Source: an uncultured Clostridia bacterium (GTDB taxonomy: Bacteria; Bacillota; Clostridia; Christensenellales; Aristaeellaceae). From it: DNA of 60,826 nt. The DNA is taken from contig CAKUOX010000009.1 in assembly GCA_934670175.1 (NCBI GenBank), positions 1 through 60,826 of the forward strand, given 5' to 3'. This document shows positions 42,917 to 50,780 of the stretch, piece by piece. The notes beneath the pieces were generated by a model. The model worked only from the letters and a program-made list of their open reading frames with translations. It was not told the DNA's origin and made no database searches. Each line of letters starts with the position of its first letter. Position 1 is the stretch's first letter. The translations under genes and the position numbers were made by a program.

Positions 42917-43726
42917 ATGATTATCATTGGTGAAAAAATCAACGGCGCGATTCCATCCATCAAGCAGGCCATCGCGGAGCGCAACGAAGCGCTGATCCGC
43001 GAACGCACGCTCGCCCAGGCGGCGGCCGGCGCACATTTTCTGGATTGCGCGCCCAGCACGGCCACAGAAGTGGAATATGAAACCATGTGCTGGCTGATAG
43101 ATCTGATGCAGGCTGCGACCGAGCTCCCGCTTTGCATTGACAGCCCAAATGCGAAGCTGCTGGCGCGGATCCTGAACGAGGGGCGCGTGAAGCGCTGCGG
43201 CATGGTCAATTCGGTAAATGAAGAAGGCGATAAGTGCGAGACCATTTTCCCGCTCATTGCCGGTACCGACTGGAACGTCATCGGCCTTACCTGCGACCAG
43301 GACGGCATTCCCATGGATCCGCAGAAGAAGATCGATATTGCGAAGCGCATCATTGATAAGGCGGATCATTTCGGCGTGCGGCTGCCCAACCTGCACATCG
43401 ACCCCTGCGTGATGGCGCTGGCGACGGTGCCCACGGCGATGAAGGATTTCGCACAGGTGATCCGCGGCATTCATGAATATGCGTCCGACGTAAAGGTGAC
43501 CGGCGCCATTTCGAACATCAGCTTTGAAATGCCTGCGCGCAAGTATATAAACACGAATTGCATGGCCTATGCCATAGAGGCCGGACTGGATTCCGCCATC
43601 ATGGATCCCTGCAACACGGACATGATGAGCGCCATCTACGCCTGCGAAGCGCTGTGCATGAGGGACAAGGGCGGCAGAAAATATAACCGCGCCTACCGTC
43701 AGGGCAAGATCGGCGTAAAAAAATAA
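42917..43726 (+). CDS. Methyltetrahydrofolate:corrinoid methyltransferase (MtvA-like)
   Basis: A 269-residue pterin-binding TIM barrel (dihydropteroate-synthase/MeTr family). IIIGEKINGAI at the N-terminus, LPLCIDSPN for pterin binding and GLTCDQDGIP are family hallmarks. As methyltransferase II of a three-part O-demethylase it would move the methyl group from the corrinoid protein encoded next to tetrahydrofolate, feeding the Wood-Ljungdahl methyl branch. AAGGAG precedes the ATG. Methyl flow could also run in reverse, but the operon layout fits demethylation. Confidence 0.9.
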   Translation: MIIIGEKINGAIPSIKQAIAERNEALIRERTLAQAAAGAHFLDCAPSTATEVEYETMCWLIDLMQAATELPLCIDSPNAKLLARILNEGRVKRCGMVNSVNEEGDKCETIFPLIAGTDWNVIGLTCDQDGIPMDPQKKIDIAKRIIDKADHFGVRLPNLHIDPCVMALATVPTAMKDFAQVIRGIHEYASDVKVTGAISNISFEMPARKYINTNCMAYAIEAGLDSAIMDPCNTDMMSAIYACEALCMRDKGGRKYNRAYRQGKIGVKK

Positions 43727-43760
43727 AGGACGAACGCTTAAAAAATAGGGGGATAACCAC

Positions 43761-44399
43761 ATGATCGATTTCGAAACGCTTACCCAGGCGATGGGTGAAC
43801 TGGATGAGGACGCGGTGAAGGAAATGCTTGAAGCGGTCATGGCCGACGGCGGCAGTCAGGCCGCACAGGCGCTCGATGCGTGCCAGAAGGGCATGGACAT
43901 CGTTGGCAAAAACTTTGAAGAGGGCGAATACTTTGTCGGCGACCTGATTTATGCGGGCGAGCTGATGACCGACGCCGTGAAGATCCTCAAGGACGGCCTC
44001 ATCAGCGGCGAGAGCGGCGATGCGAAGACGCGGATCGTGCTCTGCACCGTGAAGGACGATCTGCACGACATCGGCAAGAACATCGTGCGCTCCATGCTGG
44101 AGGCCGCAGGCTTCGAGGTGCTGGATCTGGGTATCGACACGCCCGTTGAAAAGATCGTAGAGACCGCGAAAAACGAGGGCATCAAGATCGTCGCGCTTTC
44201 CGGCGTGCTCACGCTGGCCATCGATTCGATGAAGGCAACGGTGGAAGCGATCAAGGCGGCCGGCATGGACGATGTGAAGATTATCATCGGCGGAGCGCCC
44301 GTAAACGAGACCGCCTGCGCGGTGACCGGCGCGGATGAATGGGCGCACAGCCCGCAGAAAACCGTTCAGGTCTGCAAAGAATGGGCGAAAGCCGTCTAA
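43761..44399 (+). CDS. Corrinoid (B12-binding) methyl carrier protein (MtvC-like)
   Basis: A 212-residue carrier. Residues 1-85 form the four-helix cap; residues 90-212 are the B12-binding Rossmann domain with DLHDIG (100-105, His102 ligating cobalt), SGVLTLAI and GGAPVNE. It shuttles the methyl group between methyltransferase I (next gene) and methyltransferase II (previous gene). Adjacent cognate genes support the assignment. AGGGGGAT precedes the ATG. The ATP-dependent reductive activase such systems need is not in this window. Confidence 0.93.
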   Translation: MIDFETLTQAMGELDEDAVKEMLEAVMADGGSQAAQALDACQKGMDIVGKNFEEGEYFVGDLIYAGELMTDAVKILKDGLISGESGDAKTRIVLCTVKDDLHDIGKNIVRSMLEAAGFEVLDLGIDTPVEKIVETAKNEGIKIVALSGVLTLAIDSMKATVEAIKAAGMDDVKIIIGGAPVNETACAVTGADEWAHSPQKTVQVCKEWAKAV

Positions 44400-44418
44400 C
44401 TGAGTGGGAGAGAACGCA

Positions 44419-45585
44419 ATGGATATGAAGCAATTATATGAGCAGCGCCTTGCGCGCTTTGACGACGTTATGAACCGCCGCATTCCCGATCGCGTGCCGA
44501 TCATTCCCAATATGGGCACATGGATGTATTTCGTATCCGGCGTGAGCATTCGGCGCGCGTTTCTGGAGGATCCGAACGAGATCTTCAATGCGGCCAAATA
44601 TGTGGCGGATCGCGTGCCGATGGATGTGCTGATGAGCACGTCGAACACCATTCCCGTCGCCATGGCGAACCGCTTGGGCGAGGGCGCGTATGTCGTAAAC
44701 GACAACGGCGTGCAGATCAAGGGCAGCAGCGGCCATCTGATGGAGCCGCAGGAATACCCGCTGCTTCAGCAGGATCCGCTGAGGTTCTTTGCAAATGTGC
44801 TGATCCCGCGCAAGTTCCCCGCCATTCGCGAGGCGGATCCAGAGAAAAAGGTCGAGATCATCAAGCAGGCCTATAAGGATTTTACCGAGTATTGCGCCTA
44901 CAACGCGAAGGCCGACCAGCGCATTGAGACCGAGCTGGGGCTGCCGCTGTTCTGTTGCGGCACCAATTTCCTTTCGCCGGACGTCGTGCTGGATTACCTG
45001 CGTGATTTTGTGGGCATTTCGCTGGATGTGCGCCGTCACTCGGCGGATCTGCTGGCGGCCTGTGAATCGCTGTATGACTTTATATTGAATATGTTCTTCG
45101 AAACGGCGACGCCGCCGAACCGCAAGACCATATTCTCGCCGCTGCACCTGCCGACCTATCTGCGGCCGAAGGATTTTGCGAAGTTGTACCTGCCCTTCAT
45201 GAAGCGCTATATTGAGGAGCTGGCCGTGAAGCGCGGCTATTCGGTGTATTTCTTCATGGAAAACAACTGGATGCCCTATCTGGATCTGCTTGAGGCGCTT
45301 CCGCAGAATGCCAAGTTTGTCGGCCTGTTTGAGACCGGCGATCTGGCCGAGATCAAGCGCAGGCTTGGCGATCGGATCATCGTGATGGGCGGCATGCCGG
45401 TGTCACTGCTGAGCTTTGGCACGCGCGAACAGATCATCGACAAGGCAAAGGAGCTGATCGACACGCTTGCACCCGGCGGCGGTTACATTTTCTCCACCGA
45501 TAAGACGCTGCTGACGCCCGGCGACGGCACGATTGAAAACGTTGCGGCTGCCTGCGAATATGTGGCCGTTCATGGCAAGTATTGA
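44419..45585 (+). CDS. UroD-fold corrinoid methyltransferase I (MtvB-like)
   Basis: A 388-residue uroporphyrinogen-decarboxylase-fold protein. In such operons this family removes a methyl group from a methoxylated or methylated substrate and passes it to the corrinoid protein (as in MtvB, MtaA, CmuA). Recognisable regions are MNRRIPDRVPIIPNMG, the MPYLDLLEALPQNAKFVG strand and GGGYIFSTDKTLLTPGDG. Where relatives have an HSDGN-like metal/substrate motif, this protein reads FFMENNWMPYL, so the active site differs. It is not a haem-synthesis UroD, given the partners. GGGAGAG precedes the ATG. Confidence 0.82.
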   Translation: MDMKQLYEQRLARFDDVMNRRIPDRVPIIPNMGTWMYFVSGVSIRRAFLEDPNEIFNAAKYVADRVPMDVLMSTSNTIPVAMANRLGEGAYVVNDNGVQIKGSSGHLMEPQEYPLLQQDPLRFFANVLIPRKFPAIREADPEKKVEIIKQAYKDFTEYCAYNAKADQRIETELGLPLFCCGTNFLSPDVVLDYLRDFVGISLDVRRHSADLLAACESLYDFILNMFFETATPPNRKTIFSPLHLPTYLRPKDFAKLYLPFMKRYIEELAVKRGYSVYFFMENNWMPYLDLLEALPQNAKFVGLFETGDLAEIKRRLGDRIIVMGGMPVSLLSFGTREQIIDKAKELIDTLAPGGGYIFSTDKTLLTPGDGTIENVAAACEYVAVHGKY

Positions 45586-45605
45586 TCGAAAGGGAGGCGG
45601 GCAAA

Positions 45606-45755
45606 ATGGCTGAAATCCAGATGACCCTGGAAGGGGATACCTACGAGGCATTTGAGCGGGCGTTTCGGGAAATCGCTGCCGAAAAGGGCATTCCCGAGGA
45701 GGACGCGATGAAGGCGATGCGCAAGCTGATCTATCTGTTTGTGACGCGCACCTGA
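45606..45755 (+). CDS. 49-residue conserved-looking small protein
   Basis: ATG at 45606, stop TGA at 45753-45755, with AAAGGGAGGC upstream and 20 bases after the methyltransferase I stop. The product is acidic then amphipathic (MAEIQMTLEGDTYEAF at the start, KLIYLFVTRT at the end). It has no membrane segment or metal motif. Codon use, spacing and a good ribosome site suggest a real gene. It lies inside the methyltransferase operon and is followed by a hairpin. No family recognised. Confidence 0.65.
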   Translation: MAEIQMTLEGDTYEAFERAFREIAAEKGIPEEDAMKAMRKLIYLFVTRT

Positions 45756-45768
45756 TAACGTATTAATG

Positions 45769-45802
45769 CAGTGCGATGGAGTCGGACGGCTCCATCGCAC
45801 TG
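45769..45802 (+). terminator. Hairpin before the DUF1638 gene
   Basis: CAGTGCGATGGAG (45769-45781) and CTCCATCGCACTG (45790-45802) form a perfect 13-base-pair stem with an 8-base loop. It is followed by TTGAGATTT, so termination would be partial; DUF1638 downstream may be expressed at a lower level. Confidence 0.65.
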
Positions 45803-45820
45803 TTGAGATTTGGAGCTGGG

Positions 45821-46453
45821 ATGGAAATGAAGCGCATTATTCTGGGCTGCCGTACGCTGGAGGACGAGCTTTGCGCCGCCATGCGCGCCTGCGGCTGTGT
45901 GGATGAGGTGCGCTGGTTTGAATCCGGACTTCACAATGTGCCGGCGCGTCTGCATGGCGTGCTGCAGTCGATGCTGGACGATTGTCGGGGCTGCGATACC
46001 GTGCTGCTGGCGATGGGCGTCTGCGGAAATGCGGTTTCCGATCTGCGGACGCATGGTTTTCAAATGGTCGTGCCGCGTGCGGACGATTGCATCGGCCTGC
46101 TGCTCGGCGGCGCGCATCGACCCGTAGACAGCTATTTCCTGACGCACGGCTGGCTGCGCGGCGAGCGCAACCTGTGGCGCGAATACGAGCACTGCATCGA
46201 AAAATATGGCGACAAGCGCGGCAAGCGGATATTCTCGGCGATGTTTCACAACTATAATGCGGTAACGCTGCTGAATACGGGCTGTTTTGACATGGAAGCC
46301 GCTGCGGCGGAAACCAGAGAAATCGCGCAGCGGCTGAAATTGCAGTATCTGGAACAGGCAGGCTCATTGTCTCGGCTTGAAGCGCTGCTGCTTGGGCGCT
46401 GGAGCGCGGATGATTTTATTATAACGCCACCCAACAGCACGCTCAGGCTGTGA
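45821..46453 (+). CDS. DUF1638 family protein
   Basis: A 210-residue protein that begins KRIILGCRTLEDEL, with LLAMGVCGNAVSDL and further conserved Cys, His and Gly in AMFHNYNAVTLLNTG. These fit DUF1638 (PF07796), a family often found beside corrinoid methyltransferases, as here. Its function has not been established to my knowledge; a Cys-based metal or cofactor role is possible. The ATG at 45821 has TTGGAG upstream; another ATG is two codons later. It ends the rightward operon and faces the leftward ATC-hydrolase-family array. Confidence 0.8.
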   Translation: MEMKRIILGCRTLEDELCAAMRACGCVDEVRWFESGLHNVPARLHGVLQSMLDDCRGCDTVLLAMGVCGNAVSDLRTHGFQMVVPRADDCIGLLLGGAHRPVDSYFLTHGWLRGERNLWREYEHCIEKYGDKRGKRIFSAMFHNYNAVTLLNTGCFDMEAAAAETREIAQRLKLQYLEQAGSLSRLEALLLGRWSADDFIITPPNSTLRL

Positions 46454-46463
46454 CGAACAGCTC

Positions 46464-47089
46464 TTACTCCTGATTTCCGGTGATGTAGTAATCGCAGAAC
46501 TCGCCACCAGAGGCGAGGGTCTGCTGACGATGCAGCACGCCGTGCTGGAGCGCGATCATTACGCTGTCCAATTCGCAGAACAGCGGCATCAGCTCCGAAA
46601 CACCCAGCTTTTTTGCGTATGCGCAGATCGGGCAGCGGGTGATGCGGTAGTAGCATGCGTTTTCATGGGGCTGTCCTACAAAATCTACTTTAAACGACGT
46701 GGGGTATTGCCGCTCCCGTTCCGATGTATACCACTTTACATATTTGACGATGACCTTCTTGTTTGCCGCCTTGCCCTTTTCCGTGTTCAGATCGGTCATG
46801 CCAAAATACCATTTCACATGGTAGAGCGCACGGCGCATCATTTCCTGTATGGTCTCCGGCGGAATCCTCTTGCCGCTGGCCACATATGGTGCGACAAAGG
46901 CCAGCGCGAACAGCTCGTTATAGGCCATGGGGTTATCGCTTCCAATATCGTCGGCCTTTTCAACCAGCTCGCGGTAGACCTGCCTGCTTTTTTCATGATG
47001 TCGCCAGCGTACTGTCGGCCATATTTTTCAGTCAGCACCTGCTTCATGGGCTTTGAAAACAACCAGAAGTAAAAGCCGTTGTATTTCAT
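46464..47089 (-). pseudogene. ATC-hydrolase family protein 1, interrupted by a frameshift
   Basis: The N-terminal part reads from the ATG at 47089 (MKYNGFYFWLFSKPMKQVL) to a run of six A on the coding strand (46988-46993). After it the homologous sequence continues in another frame (QVYRELVEKADDIG, then onward to the stop at 46464). Adding one A to the run restores a protein of about 208 residues that aligns without gaps to its paralogues across the junction. The C-terminus has the family pattern TRCPICAYAKKLG, FCELD and SGGEFCDYY. The family (PF14196) includes L-2-amino-thiazoline-4-carboxylate hydrolase of Pseudomonas; the substrate here is unknown. Confidence 0.75.
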
Positions 47090-47149
47090 GATCCTTCATC
47101 TCCCATTTAACTGCGAGGATACGGCTGCACGTTTTGTTCGGCGCCTTCG

Positions 47150-47808
47150 CTAGATCTGCTCCAGATCCTTATATTTTTCAAGAACGGGACTCTTATCGCC
47201 CACATACCAGTAATCACAGTGGTCGCCGCCCAGCGCCTCGGTCTGGGTACGGATAGGCGGGCGTGCATGATCTCGGCAAGAAAGTGATCCGTCCTGCACA
47301 GGTAGGGCAGCAGCGCCTCGTAGCCGTGCGCCTTCGCGTGCTTTGCGATCGGGCAGCCGACGAGGTGGAAGCAAAAGCCCTCCGTGCGGTGGTCGGGGTT
47401 GATCTCCACCTTCCAGCTGTCCATCCATTCGCCCCTGGCCTGGTGCTCTTTCTGCATCCTGTTGAATTTCACATATGCCCTTTCGAACAGACGGTAGGGC
47501 CACTTGTGCCTGTTGCCATCCACAAATTTCCCCAGAAATTTCAGTCGCGCCAGCGCATTGCGCTTGATGGTCAGCAGGGTCTCGCCGTCCAGGCGATGAT
47601 CGCTGGCCTCATAGAACGCGAGAATCGTGAACCAGTCGAGCATATTGCTTGCCATCATGTTTTTGCCCAGGTCGGGCATGTCCTTCAGAAATTCCAGATA
47701 GTGCGCCTCGGCCCTTTGAAGAATCTGTTCGGCCTCTTCGGGAAAGTGCGTCCGGCAGTACTGCTCAAAGGGTCGGGCGTATTTGGAGGCCGCGTAGGCT
47801 CGCTTCAT
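47150..47808 (-). pseudogene. ATC-hydrolase family protein 2, C-terminal frameshift
   Basis: From the ATG at 47808 the frame reads as a family member through GCPIAKHAKAHGYEALLPY and LCRTDHFLAEIMHARL; then, near 47253-47258, the homologous C-terminus (TQTEALGGDHCDYWYVGDK) is found in another frame and ends at the TAG at 47150-47152. One missing base after the Leu codon accounts for it. Without correction, translation runs on to 47107 with an unrelated tail and loses the conserved GG-x-x-CDY motif. With correction the protein has about 219 residues. GGGAGCTG precedes the start. Confidence 0.75.
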
Positions 47809-47822
47809 TTGGAGCAGCTCCC

Positions 47823-48641
47823 TTATTTACGTCCTACGATCATTGCAGAATCACCCAGCATCATCATGGCGGCGCGGCGCTTCGAGCCGAAGATTGGCGC
47901 GGCTGTTTCCACATATTCGACCTTTTCAAAGCCCATATCGCGCAGCTTTTTTGCAAAGGCGTTCATATCGCCGTACATCTGCGGCTTCATGTTGTCGTGC
48001 AGCACGAACACGCCGCCCTTTTTCAGCACGCGCAGGCTTTCCAGCAGCAGCGCCTGCTTATCCGCGCCCATGATGTTGTGGTAGACGTAATTGCTGATGA
48101 CCGCGTCAAAGCATTCATCCGGAAATGCCAGCTTGTTGGCGTCGCCGCGAACGAAGCTGCACCGCGCGCTCACGCCCTCGGCGCGGGCGTTCTTTTCGCA
48201 CAGCGCCTTGGAATAATTATACATGGCGCCCCAGTAATCCAGACCTACGACGTTGGCAGAGCGCCAGGTGAGCGCCGCGCGAATGACCAGCGCGCCGGAG
48301 CCGCAGCCGACCTCGAGCAGCTTTCCCCTGCCGTCGAAATCGAGATTGCTGAGGATCGTCTGATGCACCCTTTCCATCATGCAGCCCTTGCCGAAGGCGT
48401 ATTGGCGGCGTATCCATGCCATCCACGCCGTCATCGCCAGCAAAACGGCGATGGCGACCGAAAACACAACACCGAGCACGACGCTGTGAAAGACCGTGAA
48501 CGACAGTATGGTCAGCACCGCCGCAAGCAGTATCCCACCGCCGAATGCGTAAAACACGGGATTAGACATCCAGCTTCCGTAATCCTCGCCGTGCGTGCCG
48601 ACCCTGATCTGCTGCTGCGTTCTTGAAATGCTGTTCAACAT
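47823..48641 (-). CDS. Membrane-anchored class I SAM methyltransferase
   Basis: A 272-residue protein with two N-terminal transmembrane segments (about 28-50 and 53-75) and a cytoplasmic methyltransferase domain. Motif I is KLLEVGCGSGALV, motif II FVRGDANKLAFPDECFDAVISN and motif III SLRVLKKGGVFVLHDN. It lies 14 bases from the start of ATC-hydrolase-like gene 2. AAGGATG precedes the ATG. The methyl acceptor is unknown; the membrane anchor suggests a lipid-soluble substrate or product, or tethering to the membrane proteins encoded in the array. Confidence 0.88.
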   Translation of the reverse strand: MLNSISRTQQQIRVGTHGEDYGSWMSNPVFYAFGGGILLAAVLTILSFTVFHSVVLGVVFSVAIAVLLAMTAWMAWIRRQYAFGKGCMMERVHQTILSNLDFDGRGKLLEVGCGSGALVIRAALTWRSANVVGLDYWGAMYNYSKALCEKNARAEGVSARCSFVRGDANKLAFPDECFDAVISNYVYHNIMGADKQALLLESLRVLKKGGVFVLHDNMKPQMYGDMNAFAKKLRDMGFEKVEYVETAAPIFGSKRRAAMMMLGDSAMIVGRK

Positions 48642-48704
48642 GGTAATTACATCCTTTCATCATGTAAATATGGAATTGGAGAGCCGAGCCCAGCCGGTGC
48701 CCGC

Positions 48705-49178
48705 TCAGAGCAGCGCGGCGATGGCGGCAAACAGGGGAGTGCCGCGCACAAAGGAGCCGATGTGCTTGGAGGGATCCTGATAATACGCCCTTTCCGGCAG
48801 AAAGGAAAAGCGAACGCGCTTTGTATTGCGCCACCAGAGCAGGTCGATCACCACAAGGTCGAACAGCCCAAGCCCCTCACCGAGAACGAGGAAATACCAG
48901 AATGCCGGCCAGTAGCCGCTCAAGCCCAGGCTTTTCTTCAGCGCAAGTCCGAGCGCGGAGAACGCGACGGTGAACATGAGCAGATTGCTCAGCAGGATGG
49001 AGCGCAGCGGCTTCGCTTCGGGAAGCACGCCCGAGAGCCGCGGTTCGCGCCGCACGCGCGCCTGAACCTTATCAGGATAGGAGCGCAGGCCGATCAGGTT
49101 CTTTTTGTCCGTACCGGTACAGAGAAAGCAGATTCCCCAGTACAGGAAATAGAAAATGACTGCAACGACGATTTTCAT
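48705..49178 (-). CDS. Uncharacterised small membrane protein 1
   Basis: A 157-residue protein with about four hydrophobic segments (3-20, 62-82, 88-112, 143-157). It shares with the other small membrane protein at 53584-54075 a VQARV element after the first span and an FW-x(3)-VL stretch before a conserved Asp-containing segment, so the two appear paralogous. It has no recognised enzymatic motif. GGGGTGAG precedes the ATG, and the previous gene's stop lies within that site, showing tight coupling to the upstream alpha/beta hydrolase. Confidence 0.7.
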   Translation of the reverse strand: MKIVVAVIFYFLYWGICFLCTGTDKKNLIGLRSYPDKVQARVRREPRLSGVLPEAKPLRSILLSNLLMFTVAFSALGLALKKSLGLSGYWPAFWYFLVLGEGLGLFDLVVIDLLWWRNTKRVRFSFLPERAYYQDPSKHIGSFVRGTPLFAAIAALL

Positions 49179-49182
49179 GCGC

Positions 49183-50034
49183 TCACCCCATCGTATTCAG
49201 GAAGCTCCGGATCGCCTGAATGTAGGCCTCCGGCTTTAATATTGTGGACAGGTGCCCGCCGGAAACATAGATGACCTTCGGCGCGTGCATCAGCTTAATG
49301 AGATCCTGCTGCATCTGGCCGGAGAAGAAATCCTGATCGGGCAGGATCAGCAGTATCCTGCCCTTGAGCGCCGCGAAATCCGCCGGCGTTACGGGCTTTT
49401 GGTTCATCAGATCCGCAAGCAGGCTTGAAATGTGCACGTCCTTCGCCTGCGCGTAATCCTTGAAGATCGTTTCGAACATGTCCTGCGCATAGGCGACCTC
49501 TTCGGCGCTCTCATTGCGGATATGGCGCATACCGGCCTTGATGAGCGTCGGCTTCAGCTTTTCATAATTGCAGTGCTTCATGTACCACAGCATCAGCGGC
49601 GCGAGGCGGTATTTTCGCTTCAGGCTTTTCAGCGTGCTTTCATCCATGCCGCCGGTGGAGATCAGGATCAGCCCACCGGTTTCGTCCGGATATTTCTGCG
49701 TGTAGATCTGCGCGACCATGCCGCCGTCGCTGGCACTGGCGAAGATCGGATCCCGAATGCCGAGATGCTGAAAAAAGGCGTGCATACCGGTCACGAGCGC
49801 CTGATTCGTGCGCAATTCCTGCGGATAGTCAAAGAGCAGCACGCGCGCGTCTCCGGAAAGCGCGTCCACATAGTCCATCCACATTTCCAGCGTGTTCATT
49901 CCGCCGTTGAGCAGAACGAGCGTTTTACCGCCTTCATTGCCGCAGAGCACATAGCGAAAGCGCGCGTCGTCTACGGTGATGAAGCTGCATGGATGTGCGT
50001 TTTCAAAGGTCTTCAGCTTTTCTGAATACAGCAT
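49183..50034 (-). CDS. Alpha/beta hydrolase
   Basis: A 283-residue hydrolase. The oxyanion loop is LLNGGMNTLEMW; the nucleophile elbow is SASDGG (Ser of ASDGG); the acid is Asp in LLILPDQDFF; the base is His in SGGHLST. A lid region of about 75 residues (150-225) separates the two halves. AACGGAGGG precedes the ATG. It resembles esterase or C-C hydrolase members more than the lysophospholipase at the left end. Substrate unknown; it sits among ATC-hydrolase-like and methyltransferase genes. Confidence 0.82.
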   Translation of the reverse strand: MLYSEKLKTFENAHPCSFITVDDARFRYVLCGNEGGKTLVLLNGGMNTLEMWMDYVDALSGDARVLLFDYPQELRTNQALVTGMHAFFQHLGIRDPIFASASDGGMVAQIYTQKYPDETGGLILISTGGMDESTLKSLKRKYRLAPLMLWYMKHCNYEKLKPTLIKAGMRHIRNESAEEVAYAQDMFETIFKDYAQAKDVHISSLLADLMNQKPVTPADFAALKGRILLILPDQDFFSGQMQQDLIKLMHAPKVIYVSGGHLSTILKPEAYIQAIRSFLNTMG

Positions 50035-50147
50035 GTTCTTTTTCCCTCCGTTGGTTTTAAATTCGCAGACCGCGGCCTGCGCCGTGCCTGCGCCGTGGGC
50101 CAGCGCGCCGCAGGCCGTATCGCAAGACCGCGCTTCTTCAGGCTTTC

Positions 50148-50780
50148 TCAGCCCTTCCTTTTATACCCGCAATCGCAGTACGGGCCGCCGGAGGCGAGGG
50201 TATATTCCCGCACGAATTCCGTCGCGCCGCCCGCCTCGCTCATGGTGTAATCGAGGTGGCACAGCGCGGGCGTGAGGTCATAGAGCCCCAGCTTTTTCAT
50301 CAGCGTGCAGATGCCGCACCTTGTAAAGCGCCCTTCATAGCCGCTGCCGTCGGGGTATTCGTAAAAATCCATGTTCCACGAATAGGGATTTCGGTCGGCA
50401 GCCCGCAGCGCGGCCGTGGCCTTCATACCTTCAATGTCCTTCTTTGTGTATTTCTTTTTTCCGCTCTGACGGCAGAACCACTGCATGGGCCGGGTCATCA
50501 TGGCATCGGCGTAATAATCCGTCAGCCGTTTTAGATCGGGGCGCTTCGGCATGGCGAGGATGAACGCGCCGAGCATGGCGCAGTTGACGATGTTCATCTG
50601 AAAACGGTCGCCCTTTTCGAACGCCGGCAGCTCACGAATGATTTTTCTGTATTTCGGCTTCGCCTTCTGTGCGATCGTCCTTGCAGTGGCGGCGTCGTAG
50701 CCGAATACCGTCGTCAGATGTGCGCGAAACGACCTTGCAAACAGCACCCACATGCCCATGGGCATTCCAACGTACTTCAT
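50148..50780 (-). CDS. ATC-hydrolase family protein 3
   Basis: A 210-residue, intact member of the PF14196 family. Helical N-terminal half with YDAATARTIAQKAKPKYRKII; C-terminal half with RFTRCGICTLMKKLG, LCHLDYTM and TLASGGPYCDCGY. The Cys of the CDC/CDY motif and its preceding GG are shared by all four paralogues, so they are likely active-site residues. GGAGGGATG precedes the ATG. It overlaps the GNAT gene by 4 bases. Confidence 0.82.
   Translation of the reverse strand: MKYVGMPMGMWVLFARSFRAHLTTVFGYDAATARTIAQKAKPKYRKIIRELPAFEKGDRFQMNIVNCAMLGAFILAMPKRPDLKRLTDYYADAMMTRPMQWFCRQSGKKKYTKKDIEGMKATAALRAADRNPYSWNMDFYEYPDGSGYEGRFTRCGICTLMKKLGLYDLTPALCHLDYTMSEAGGATEFVREYTLASGGPYCDCGYKRKG

Noticed and set aside
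44419..45585. Reading the UroD-fold protein as haem-pathway uroporphyrinogen decarboxylase
   Set aside because: It lies between a corrinoid carrier and DUF1638 with a methyltransferase II partner, and other haem genes are absent.
46988..46993. Programmed phase variation at the A6 run
   Set aside because: Kept only as a possibility: six A is short for phase variation, and two other frameshifts nearby make simple decay or sequence error more likely.
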